Below the pieces are notes generated by a model. That model did not search any database. It was not told the origin of the DNA and saw only the letters and a program-made list of their open reading frames with translations. From the NCBI GenBank assembly GCA_963812945.1, contig CAWEXD010000008.1, positions 1,736,001 to 1,800,000 of the forward strand: DNA of 64,000 nucleotides. The letters are read 5' to 3'. The DNA is from DASRDR01 sp963812945 [NCBI: uncultured Candidatus Rokubacteria bacterium] (GTDB lineage Bacteria; Methylomirabilota; Methylomirabilia; Rokubacteriales). A program made the position numbers and the translations under genes. Shown one piece after another: positions 17,052 to 24,468 of the stretch. How positions within the stretch are numbered: the first letter of the stretch is position 1; each line of letters opens with the position of its first letter.

Positions 17052-19166
17052 TCAACGGGCCGGCGCCGGGGCAGGTCGGCCGCCGCGGCCGTCGAGCTGG
17101 CTCCCCAGCTCGGCCGGCTCGGTCGTGGGCGCCTGACAGGCGTACTGCTCGCAGACGTAGGCCGTCGGCCGGCCCCGGGCTCGCTTCCCGGCGAGGAGCG
17201 GCAGGTCCCCCCCGGCCCCCTCCACCGCCCCGGTGACGACGCGGTTGGGGAGGTAGCGGCGGAAGACTTCGCCGAGCAGCGGCTCCCGGTCCGCCGGAGC
17301 CGAGCCCTCCGGCCACAGGATGGCCACCTCGACCGGAGACCCGAGGTGGAAGTCGAGCGCCCCCAGGAACCGCCCGAAGCCCGAGGGATAGCGTCCCATG
17401 AGCGGCGCGACGGAGCGGATCGTGTCGACACCGCGTCGCTCGAGGTCCGAGCTTCCGGTGAGGACGGCCAGGCGGAGCAGGACATCGGCCGCCACCGACG
17501 AGCCGCACGGCACGGCCGAGTCGAAGAGGCTCCGCGGCCGGACGACGAGGGTCTCGTGGTCCCGCCCCGTGTCGAAGAAACCCCCGGCCTCCGGGTCCCA
17601 GAAGAGATCCACCATCGCGTCGGCGAGCCCCCGGGCCGCGTCGAGCCATCGCCGGTCGAGGGTCGCCTCGTGGAGCGCGAGGAGCCCGTCGACGACCATC
17701 GCGTGGTCCTCGAGATAGCCGAGGAGCTTGGCCCGCCCGTCCTTCCAGGTGCGGAGGAGGCGGCCATCCACGACGAGCGCCGAGAGGAGGAACGCGGCGT
17801 TCCGCTCGGCCACGTGGAGGTAGTCCGGGCGCCCGAGCGCGCGCGCCGCCTCGGCGAACGCCCGGAGCATCATGCCGTTCCAGCCCGCCAGGACCTTCTC
17901 GTCCCGGGCGGGCTTGATCCGGCCCTCGCGGTGGGCAAAGAGCGTGGCGCGCGCGCGGCGGAGAAGATCGGCGAGCCGGTCGGGCGTGATGCCGAGCGCG
18001 GTCGCCACCTCGTCCGGATCACGCTGGACCTGGAGGATGCTCCGGCCCTCGAAGTTGGGCCCATCGGCCACGCCCCAGTACTGGAGTGTGGCCCGGGCCG
18101 CCTCGGGCTCGAGCAGCGCCTCGATCTCCGCCCGGTCCCACAGGAAGAACTTGCCCTCCTCCCCTTCCGAGTCCGCGTCCTGGGTCGAGTAGAAGCCGCC
18201 CCCGGGATGTGTCATCTCGCGGACGACGTAGTCGAGGGTCTCCTCGGTGACGCGGCGGTACTCGGGATCTCCCGTCGCCTGCCAGGCTTGGAGATAGAGG
18301 AGCGCCAGCTGGGCCTGGTCGTAGAGCATCTTCTCGAAGTGGGGCACGAGCCAGACCTGGTCGACCGAGTAGCGGTGGAATCCCCCGCCCAGCTGGTCGT
18401 AGATGCCGCCCCGCGCCATGCGGGTGAGGGTCTGGCGGACCATCTGGAGCGCCTCGGGCAGGTCCCGGCGACGCCAGTATCGAAGGAGGAAGTCGAAGGC
18501 CATCGGCTGGGGGAACTTGGGCGCCCGCCCGAGCCCCCCGTGGTGCGGATCGAACTCCGCCCGGAGCCCCTGATAGGCGCCGTCGAGGACCTCTCGAGTC
18601 AGGAGGTCGGTGCCCGCCCGGACCCGCTCTCCCTGTCGGAGCCGCTCGAGGAGATCCTGTCCGACCCGGGCAGCCTCGCCGCGCTTCTCCCGATAGAACT
18701 CGGCCACCGCCTCGAGAACGCGCGGAAACCCGGGCATGCCATGCCGATCGGCCGGCGGGAAGTAGGTGCCGCCGTAGAACGGGACGCCCTCGGGCGTCAT
18801 GAACACCGTCATCGGCCAGCCGCCGTGACCCGTCATCGCCTGGACGGCCTGCATGTAGATCGAATCGACGTCCGGGCGCTCCTCGCGGTCGACCTTGATG
18901 TTGACGAACCGCTCGTTCATGAGGCCCGCGATCGCGGGATCCTCGAAGGACTCGCGCTCCATGACGTGGCACCAGTGGCAGGCCGAGTAGCCGACGGAGA
19001 GGAGGACAGGCTTGTCCTCGCGGCGAGCCCGTCCCAGCGCCTCCTCTCCCCAGGGGTACCAGTCGACCGGGTTGTACTGGTGCTGGAGGAGGTAGGGGCT
19101 CGTCTCCCCCGAGAGACGATTCGGGGTAGGGGCGGCCCCCGATGCGTGAGGCGTCTCGTGGCTCAC
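17052..19166 (-). CDS. Thioredoxin-domain YyaL/SSP20 family protein (DUF255)
   Basis: The 704-residue protein begins with the diagnostic [20 protein letters not shown] and a thioredoxin fold with [17 protein letters not shown] (a CxxC in the active position). A long (alpha/alpha)6 toroid follows, seen in family members as an N-acylglucosamine 2-epimerase-like fold, with P-Q-P-M-A-F-D and [14 protein letters not shown]. Function in bacteria is unsettled. The GTG start at 19166 is preferred; the upstream open frame lacks homologous features and overlaps the ygfZ 3' end. It is 61 bp downstream of ygfZ. Confidence 0.88.
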   Translation of the reverse strand: MSHETPHASGAAPTPNRLSGETSPYLLQHQYNPVDWYPWGEEALGRARREDKPVLLSVGYSACHWCHVMERESFEDPAIAGLMNERFVNIKVDREERPDVDSIYMQAVQAMTGHGGWPMTVFMTPEGVPFYGGTYFPPADRHGMPGFPRVLEAVAEFYREKRGEAARVGQDLLERLRQGERVRAGTDLLTREVLDGAYQGLRAEFDPHHGGLGRAPKFPQPMAFDFLLRYWRRRDLPEALQMVRQTLTRMARGGIYDQLGGGFHRYSVDQVWLVPHFEKMLYDQAQLALLYLQAWQATGDPEYRRVTEETLDYVVREMTHPGGGFYSTQDADSEGEEGKFFLWDRAEIEALLEPEAARATLQYWGVADGPNFEGRSILQVQRDPDEVATALGITPDRLADLLRRARATLFAHREGRIKPARDEKVLAGWNGMMLRAFAEAARALGRPDYLHVAERNAAFLLSALVVDGRLLRTWKDGRAKLLGYLEDHAMVVDGLLALHEATLDRRWLDAARGLADAMVDLFWDPEAGGFFDTGRDHETLVVRPRSLFDSAVPCGSSVAADVLLRLAVLTGSSDLERRGVDTIRSVAPLMGRYPSGFGRFLGALDFHLGSPVEVAILWPEGSAPADREPLLGEVFRRYLPNRVVTGAVEGAGGDLPLLAGKRARGRPTAYVCEQYACQAPTTEPAELGSQLDGRGGRPAPAPAR

Positions 19167-19227
19167 TGGACCACCCCGCGAGCGTTGACTGGGCGGTCCT
19201 CGGACGGCCTTCGGCGACCTGTGCGGA

Positions 19228-20313
19228 TCACGCCGCCCGGGCCCGGCGGTAGAAGGGCAGCTCGGCGACCTCCGCCGGTAGGAGCTCCTCTCCGTCCCGC
19301 ACGGCGACACCAGTCCCGGGCTCCCAGTGCTCCCGCCGCAGGAATCCGAGCGCCAGCGTCACACCGAGGGCAGGCGAGACGACCGCGCTGGTGATGCGCC
19401 CGACCTCCTTGCCGTCGACCAGGACGGTTGCCCCGGCGGGCGGCACGCGGGCGTCGGCGAATCGGAAGCCGACGATCTTCCGGTTCACGTGACCGCGATA
19501 CGTGATCCGCGCGATGACTTCCTGTCCCATGTAGCAGCCCTTGTTGAGGGAGTAGGCATCCGGCAGCGGCGCCTCCAGGAGGAGCGTCGAGGCGTCCACG
19601 TCGATTCCGTACCGGACGGCGCCCGCTTCCACCCGCAAGACGTTCCAGGCCTCTCGCCCAACCGGCCGGGCGCCCGCTTCACGGAGCCGCTCCCAGAGCC
19701 GGCCGAGCCCCTCCGGGGAGATCCAGAGGTCGTAGCCCTCCTCCCCCGTCTGCTCCGTCCGCACGATCCGGATCTCGCTCCCCTCCCAGGGCGCGACCAC
19801 ATGGTGCCAGCGGGCGAGGTCGGGCACGGCGGAGCCGATCACCTGCTCGACGACCTTGCGTGCGCTCGGGCCCGCGACGGTGAGGATCCCCGAGCCGGCG
19901 GTGACGTCCTCCAACTCGGCCCGCTCGGAGAAGAGATAGCGGTCGATGCCGCTCGAGAGCGGCTCGGCGAGCTGACGGTCAGTTTCGAGCACGAGGCGGT
20001 CCGGCACGCAGTGAACGGTGAGGAGCGCCGTGACCTTCCCGTGCACGTCGAGGAGCGCGGACTCGTTGCCCTGCCCCGGGATCAACCCCTTGACGTCATT
20101 CGAGACGAGCCCGTGAAGGAACGTCGCGCGATCCTTCCCCGTGACCTCGATCTTCCCGCGCTCGGAACGGTCGATCAGGCCGGCCCGCTCGCGCACGGCC
20201 TCGTGCTCGGCCGCGGGGTCCCCGTAGCTGGCCGGCACGAGCCAGCCGCCGGCGTCGGCGAAGCTGGCGCCGAGCCGCTCGTGAGCCTCGTGGAGGGAAA
20301 GTCGCTCGCCCAT
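19228..20313 (-). CDS. ygfZ: Folate-binding YgfZ protein, Fe-S cluster maintenance
   Basis: The 361-residue GcvT-like protein carries the YgfZ signature K-G-C-Y-x-G-Q-E as [18 protein letters not shown]. YgfZ binds tetrahydrofolate and helps repair or assemble certain iron-sulfur enzymes. GcvT itself lacks this cysteine motif. The start [15 protein letters not shown] fits GcvT-like N-termini. A minus-strand TATAAT lies at 20338-20343, about 25 bp upstream, a likely promoter. Nearby radical-SAM and Fe-S proteins (MqnC, MqnE, QueG) are possible clients in general, not by linkage. Confidence 0.9.
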   Translation of the reverse strand: MGERLSLHEAHERLGASFADAGGWLVPASYGDPAAEHEAVRERAGLIDRSERGKIEVTGKDRATFLHGLVSNDVKGLIPGQGNESALLDVHGKVTALLTVHCVPDRLVLETDRQLAEPLSSGIDRYLFSERAELEDVTAGSGILTVAGPSARKVVEQVIGSAVPDLARWHHVVAPWEGSEIRIVRTEQTGEEGYDLWISPEGLGRLWERLREAGARPVGREAWNVLRVEAGAVRYGIDVDASTLLLEAPLPDAYSLNKGCYMGQEVIARITYRGHVNRKIVGFRFADARVPPAGATVLVDGKEVGRITSAVVSPALGVTLALGFLRREHWEPGTGVAVRDGEELLPAEVAELPFYRRARAA

Positions 20314-20369
20314 AGTCCGATGGTTCGGTCCGCCTGCATTATACCGGCCCCGTCTCGGACCGCCCCAGC

Positions 20370-20432
20370 GGGGTCAGACCCCCACTTTGACTTCCCGGAG
20401 GCTCCACAAAGCCAAAGTCAGGGTCTGACCCC
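20370..20432. repeat. REP-like inverted repeat in the ygfZ-mutY intergenic region
   Basis: The left arm GGGGTCAGACCC (20370-20381) and its exact reverse complement GGGTCTGACCCC (20421-20432) are each extended inward by imperfect ACTTTGACTT-like arms. The RNA or single strand would fold into a long hairpin. This arm sequence is the type seen in dispersed REP-like elements mobilised by Y1 transposases, but no transposase is in the window and I see no second copy here. It separates two divergent promoters. Confidence 0.6.
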
Positions 20433-20445
20433 GATGTTTGACCTC

Positions 20446-20451
20446 TATAAT
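20446..20451 (+). promoter_or_regulatory. TATAAT -10 box giving a probably leaderless mutY transcript
   Basis: A perfect TATAAT lies 7 bp upstream of the GTG at 20459. Transcription from it would start about at the GTG, so the message would have almost no leader. No good -35 hexamer is visible at 17 bp. The alternative TTG start at 20438 lies before this box and is therefore unlikely. Confidence 0.45.
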
Positions 20452-20458
20452 CGGGGCC

Positions 20459-21151
20459 GTGCCACGGAAGCCCGCCGGCCGGCCCCGGGCGCGCTCGGCC
20501 CCCGACGCTCGGGCGCTCCGCCGATTCCGCGAGGGCCTCCTCCGCTGGTACGGGCGGCACCAGCGGGACCTTCCGTGGCGGCGGACGCGCGACCCCTACC
20601 ACGTGCTGGTGTCGGAGATCATGCTCCAGCAGACGCAGGTCGACCGCGTCATCCCGAAGTTCCACGAGTTCCTCGGCCGCTACCCGACGCTCGAGGCCCT
20701 CGCCACGGCGGACGTGGCCGACGTCAAGCGCACCTGGGTTCCCCTCGGCTACAACATCCGCCCGGTCCACCTCCACGGGATCGCGCGCGAGGCCGTGGCG
20801 CGCTACGGCGGGCGGCTCCCCGAGGACGAGAAGGCGCTTCGCCAGATGAAGGGGATCGGCCGCTACACGGCAGGGGCGGTGCGGTCCTTCGCGTACGGCG
20901 CGCGCGCCCCGATCCTCGACACCAACGTCCGGCGCGTCCTCGGTCGCGTCTTCCACGGAACGGACGGCCGCCGCGTCTCGACGGCCTCCCTGTGGAGCCT
21001 CGCCGAGCGGGTCCTTCCCCGGGCGCGCGTCTACGACTTCAACCAGGCCCTTATGGACTTCGGGGCGACGTGGTGCACAGCGCGAAAGCCGCTCTGCCTC
21101 CCCTGCCCGATGCGGCGCTTCTGCCGCGCGTATCCCTGGGACGGCGCCTGA
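20459..21151 (+). CDS. mutY: A/G-specific adenine DNA glycosylase, short form
   Basis: The 230-residue protein has the HhH-GPD fold: LPWRRTRDPYHVLVSEIMLQ (catalytic Glu53), helix-hairpin-helix MKGIGRYTAGAVRSFAYG, catalytic Asp in ILDTNVRRVLGR, and Fe-S ligands C-x6-C-x2-C-x5-C at the C-terminus (CTARKPLCLPCPMRRFC). It excises adenine opposite 8-oxoguanine. It lacks the NUDT1-like C-terminal domain of full-length MutY that recognises 8-oxoG. A Nudix domain is instead encoded in the next gene. GTG 20459 is chosen over TTG 20438 because of the promoter position. Confidence 0.88.
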   Translation: MPRKPAGRPRARSAPDARALRRFREGLLRWYGRHQRDLPWRRTRDPYHVLVSEIMLQQTQVDRVIPKFHEFLGRYPTLEALATADVADVKRTWVPLGYNIRPVHLHGIAREAVARYGGRLPEDEKALRQMKGIGRYTAGAVRSFAYGARAPILDTNVRRVLGRVFHGTDGRRVSTASLWSLAERVLPRARVYDFNQALMDFGATWCTARKPLCLPCPMRRFCRAYPWDGA

Positions 21152-21174
21152 GACGAGCTGGGCGGCGCGCCCGG

Positions 21175-22308
21175 TTGGACCCGCGATCGTCCGGCACCCC
21201 GCGCGGAGCGCCGCACGGCCCCGAGCCGAGGCCCGGTCGACGCCGGCCTCCCCTCACCCGGATCGGCCGGCAGGTGGCCGAATGCCAGGCGTGCCCGACG
21301 ATGCGCCCGTACGCGAAGTTCGCGCCGACGGCAGCCGGTCGGCACGACGCACGCTTCGTGCTCATCGGCGAGGCGCCGGGGATCGCCAGCATCGAGCGCG
21401 CGCAGCAGTGGACGGGCGCGGGCGGGATGATCCTGCGCCGGGAGATCCGGCGGCTCGGTCTCGACCTGGAGGACCTCTTCTACCTGACGAACGCCGTCAA
21501 GTGCTGGCCGGCCGGACCAGCCCGCCAAGGCCGCCGTCCGGGGAACCGCAGCCCGCTGGCCAGCGAGGCCCGCCGGTGCCGGCCGTTCCTCGCGGCCGAG
21601 CTCGAGGCGCTCCGTCCCGAGGTGATCGTCGCCGTCGGCGCGGTGGCCGCCCGGGCCGTCCTCGGTACCGCGTACTCGGTCCGGCTCCCCGAGGATCACG
21701 GCCGCCGGTTCCGGGTCGATGGCAGGGAGGTCGTGGTCCTCCTCCACCCCGCGAACGCAAGCCGGCACCCGACCGTGTGGCCCACCTATCGGACCTCCCT
21801 CCTCGGGCTCTTCGGCGAGCTGGCCGCGCGGGCCGGTCATCCGGTGGTCGAGGTGGCCGCCGCGATCATCTCGCGCCGCGGGCGCTTCCTCGTGACGCGA
21901 CGCGATCCGGCCAAGCACCTCGGCGGGCTGTGGGAGTTCCCGGGCGGGAAGCGCGAGCCCGCCGAGTCGATCGACGCGTGCCTGGTCCGGGAGCTCGCCG
22001 AGGAGCTCGGCGTCCGGATCCGGGTGGGCGAGCGGCTGGCCATCGTGCCCTGGGCGTATCCGGACCGGCGCGTGCTTCTCCACTTCTTCCGCTGCCGGCT
22101 CGCGGACGACCGGATCACACCCCGCGAGAGCCAGCCCTACCGGTGGGTGACTCCGGCGGAGCTCGCCGCGCTGCCCATGCCACCCGCCGACGCGACGGTC
22201 GTCGCGCGACTCACGGAAAGATCTGGAGGCTCGGGTGCCGGCGCCAGAAGTAGGCGCCCATCACGAGCGCTGCGAGCAGGTTCCCTCCGAGGATCGCGGG
22301 CCACGTGA
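21175..22308 (+). CDS. Uracil-DNA glycosylase (family 4/5-like) fused to a MutT-type Nudix hydrolase
   Basis: The 377-residue protein has two domains. Residues 30-220 form a UDG-superfamily domain with Fe-S cysteines C37 and C40 (CQAC), C110 and C135, the motif IGEAPG at about 64-69, and LLHPANASRH as the catalytic loop. Residues 225-345 form a Nudix domain with a perfect box at about 258-280 (G-K-R-E-P-A-E ... R-E-L-A-E-E-L-G). It starts about 24 bp after mutY; a TTG start at 21175 is assumed because no ATG lies before C37. The last 98 bp overlap the convergent membrane gene. One protein could thus remove uracil from DNA and clean oxidised nucleotides. Confidence 0.8.
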   Translation: MDPRSSGTPRGAPHGPEPRPGRRRPPLTRIGRQVAECQACPTMRPYAKFAPTAAGRHDARFVLIGEAPGIASIERAQQWTGAGGMILRREIRRLGLDLEDLFYLTNAVKCWPAGPARQGRRPGNRSPLASEARRCRPFLAAELEALRPEVIVAVGAVAARAVLGTAYSVRLPEDHGRRFRVDGREVVVLLHPANASRHPTVWPTYRTSLLGLFGELAARAGHPVVEVAAAIISRRGRFLVTRRDPAKHLGGLWEFPGGKREPAESIDACLVRELAEELGVRIRVGERLAIVPWAYPDRRVLLHFFRCRLADDRITPRESQPYRWVTPAELAALPMPPADATVVARLTERSGGSGAGARSRRPSRALRAGSLRGSRAT

Positions 22309-22729
22309 GTGCCTGCAGGACGGGCTCCGCGAGCACCAGCGTGACGATCAGGAAGCCGAACTCGAAGAACACGAAGAGCAGGAGAACTCCGAATCCGGCA
22401 TTCGGCTGGCGCTCGGCGACCGCCAGAAGGCGGGCGGCGATCCCCCCGATCACGCAGAACACGAGGGTGTGAACCCACGTGTAGAGCACGACCATCTCGA
22501 GCGACACGGGCACCGTCTCGGGCGAGGCCAGCCCCTGCCCGCTCCGGAAGAGCGCCGTGCCGAGGACCGTCGGCGTGTGGAACGGCCGGCCGCCGACCGT
22601 GTCGAGGATCAGGAACCACAGCGCGATCGTCGCCGCCCCCAGGAGCCCCGCGGCGATCCCTTCGCGGTAGATGCTGTCGACGTCCGCGACGCGCGACGCC
22701 GAACGCCTGGCCTCGGCTTGTTCGATCAT
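22211..22729 (-). CDS. Four-helix integral membrane protein of unknown function
   Basis: The 172-residue protein has hydrophobic helices at about 22-40, 70-92, 103-125 and 133-155 and a short basic C-terminus. I do not recognise a family. ATG 22729 follows a GGGAGGG ribosome binding site. Longer in-frame starts reach 22831 but run through a strongly structured leader. The 3' end overlaps the convergent UDG-Nudix gene by 98 bp. The leader suggests its expression is controlled at RNA level. Confidence 0.7.
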   Translation of the reverse strand: MIEQAEARRSASRVADVDSIYREGIAAGLLGAATIALWFLILDTVGGRPFHTPTVLGTALFRSGQGLASPETVPVSLEMVVLYTWVHTLVFCVIGGIAARLLAVAERQPNAGFGVLLLFVFFEFGFLIVTLVLAEPVLQALTWPAILGGNLLAALVMGAYFWRRHPSLQIFP

Positions 22730-22741
22730 GGCGCCCTCCCC

Positions 22742-22808
22742 CGAGACACGAACGCCCCCGTGAGACGGGAGCCTTCCGGCACCCAACCCAGCGGGGGCGC
22801 GAGTCTCG
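22742..22808 (-). promoter_or_regulatory. Candidate structured RNA leader of the four-helix membrane protein
   Basis: Read on the minus strand, three stems nest: P1 of 6 bp (22803-22808 with 22742-22747), P2 of 8 bp (22792-22799 with 22753-22760), and P3 (22778-22784 with 22767-22773) of GGG and GCC pairs around one U-U mismatch, closed by a GGAA tetraloop. A 7 x 6 nt internal loop separates P2 and P3. A further stem CAGGGG/CCCCTG lies just upstream. The element ends 13 bp before the start codon, beside the ribosome binding site. No known riboswitch consensus is recognised. Confidence 0.5.
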
Positions 22809-23073
22809 TCCTGACGCAGGGGCATCAGCATCTTCCCCTGATACGTCGGACGCTACGCCGGGAGCCGGGAGGGTGTCAAGCAAACCTCGCGCGCACTCGT
22901 GAGAACCGGCTGAGCGGCCCGCCCTGTATCCAGGAGGGCCACGTCCGTACCTTCCGGCCGACGGGTCGAACCTGATCCGGCCAGACGAGACGCGTACTTG
23001 GAGACCGCCCACCGACGGCACCGGCCTTGCTCTGCGATCGGTGGACCCACATTCGGGCCCAAGGGGGCGGCGC

Positions 23074-23442
23074 ATGGCATGGACGGGATCGCGGTCGGCT
23101 GTCCGGTGTCCGGAATGGCTCGTGACTGTCACGCTCACTGTCGCCATCGGGCTCGTGCTGGCCGCGGGAGCGTTCCGGCGCGCGGGACAGGCGTCAGAGA
23201 CGTGGACGGCGCTGATCGGAACGGGCAATGAACTGGCGACCGGCCGGCTCACGGCTACCCTGGCCGGTCAGCCCCTCACCGCCCGGAAGGCGTACCTGCT
23301 CGCGTTCCACCAGGCCCAGGACGCCGGGGACGTCGAGCACATGCTGGCCGTGGCCGATCGCTTGGATGCGGTGGGCGAGGCGGATCTCGCGGCGCACGTC
23401 CGCCGCGCTGTCGACACTCTGCTGGTCGAGACCGCGCGATAG
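23074..23442 (+). CDS. Small single-span membrane or exported protein, unknown
   Basis: The 122-residue protein has one hydrophobic helix near the N-terminus (WLVTVTLTVAIGLVLAAGAF), followed by a soluble helical C-terminal domain with ARKAYLLAFHQAQDAGDVEHM. ATG 23074 with upstream GGGGGCGG is used; a GTG at 23041 is possible. No family is recognised. It stands alone between the structured-leader gene and the toxin-antitoxin pair. Confidence 0.55.
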   Translation: MAWTGSRSAVRCPEWLVTVTLTVAIGLVLAAGAFRRAGQASETWTALIGTGNELATGRLTATLAGQPLTARKAYLLAFHQAQDAGDVEHMLAVADRLDAVGEADLAAHVRRAVDTLLVETAR

Positions 23443-23521
23443 TAGGCGCGAGGGAGGCCGGTTCTCGCTGAGAGCCGCCCGCGTATTGCGAAGCTGTCAG
23501 TACCGTATTACAGTCGTCACC

Positions 23522-23773
23522 GTGAAGGTTCTCACGGTGCGATTGCCAGATGCGTTGGTGGCGGAGATCGAGGCCGAGGCGGCCGAGGGCCGGCGTTCGA
23601 AGTCCGACGTCGTCCGGGACCGCCTGAGCCGCGCCGCCGGGCCGCGCGCGGGGCCGACAACCCCGCCCATTACGGACCTCGTCGGCTCGGTCGATCGTCT
23701 GCCCGCTGACCTGAGCGGACGCAAGAAGGCCTATCTCAGGATCACCGGCTATGGCCGGAAGCCCGCTCGTTGA
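23522..23773 (+). CDS. Ribbon-helix-helix antitoxin of a VapBC-type module
   Basis: The 83-residue protein begins VKVLTVRLPDALVAEIEAEA, the RHH (CopG/Arc) DNA-binding pattern of a strand then two helices, with RRSKSDVVRDRLSRAA in helix B. A flexible tail that would wrap the toxin follows. GTG 23522 is chosen because the RHH strand begins there; longer frames run into noncoding sequence. It overlaps the PIN toxin gene by 23 bp. RHH antitoxins usually repress their own promoter; the short AT-rich stretch just upstream (around 23500-23520) is the likely operator. Confidence 0.75.
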   Translation: MKVLTVRLPDALVAEIEAEAAEGRRSKSDVVRDRLSRAAGPRAGPTTPPITDLVGSVDRLPADLSGRKKAYLRITGYGRKPAR

Positions 23774-24161
23774 CGCCGGCTTTCTGATCGCCCTCCTGAG
23801 TCGCCGGGACCGGCACCACGCATGGGCGGCGGCCCAGTCGCGGAGCCTCGCGCCGCCCTGGAAGACGTGCGAGGCCGCCCTCTCGGAGGCCTTTCACCTG
23901 CTGCAGGGGCCCGGGCCATCGGCCCTCACGGCTCTCCTTCGTCGCGAGGCCGTGGTGCCCGCCTTCGAGCTCGCCGGTCAACTGGACCGGGTCCTGGGGC
24001 TCATGCAGAAGTACGCCAGCGTCCCGATGAGCCTGGCCGACGCCTGCCTGGTGAGGATGACCGAGACCCTGCCCGACCCCATCCTCCTCACGACCGACGG
24101 CGACTTCCGCGTCTATCGCCGCCACGGGCGTCACGTCGTTCCCTGCGTGACCCCGTCCTGA
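23751..24161 (+). CDS. PIN-domain ribonuclease toxin, VapC-like
   Basis: The 136-residue PIN domain carries the acidic active-site set: Asp8 in PLVDAGFLIALL, Glu41 or Glu46 in the CEAALSEA helix, Asp97 in SLADACLVRM, and Asp116/Asp118 in TTDGDFRVYRR. VapC toxins cleave tRNA or rRNA. Its start overlaps the antitoxin end, the usual toxin-second order. All catalytic positions are present, so the toxin should be active. Confidence 0.82.
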   Translation: MAGSPLVDAGFLIALLSRRDRHHAWAAAQSRSLAPPWKTCEAALSEAFHLLQGPGPSALTALLRREAVVPAFELAGQLDRVLGLMQKYASVPMSLADACLVRMTETLPDPILLTTDGDFRVYRRHGRHVVPCVTPS

Positions 24162-24468
24162 CGTCCCGCTCCGAACGCCGGGCCGGCCGGCCCTCGTTCC
24201 CGAGGCCGGACGCTATGGCTCTGGTAGCACCTCCGGTCGGAGCCCACCGACCCATCGCCTGAGATCGCCAGCCTGTCGGCGCAGGTCCTGTGGATCGAGG
24301 AACCCCATTCCCGGTCCTCGAGCCCGTCAAGGCGCCGATGTCGCGGGGCAGGGCATTCCAGGCCGGCGTGGAGTCTCTCCGCTACCTCGCGGATCGCAGC
24401 CGCGTCCTCGGGGGCGAGCGCGTCGCTTCGCTCATGGACTCGGCTGTCCAGCCGGGGTCGACCCCGGG

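Noticed and set aside
19327-21150. First 600 codons of the long plus frame ending in the UDG-Nudix domains
   Set aside because: They are antisense to ygfZ and then out of frame with mutY; only the part after 21175 has recognisable domains.
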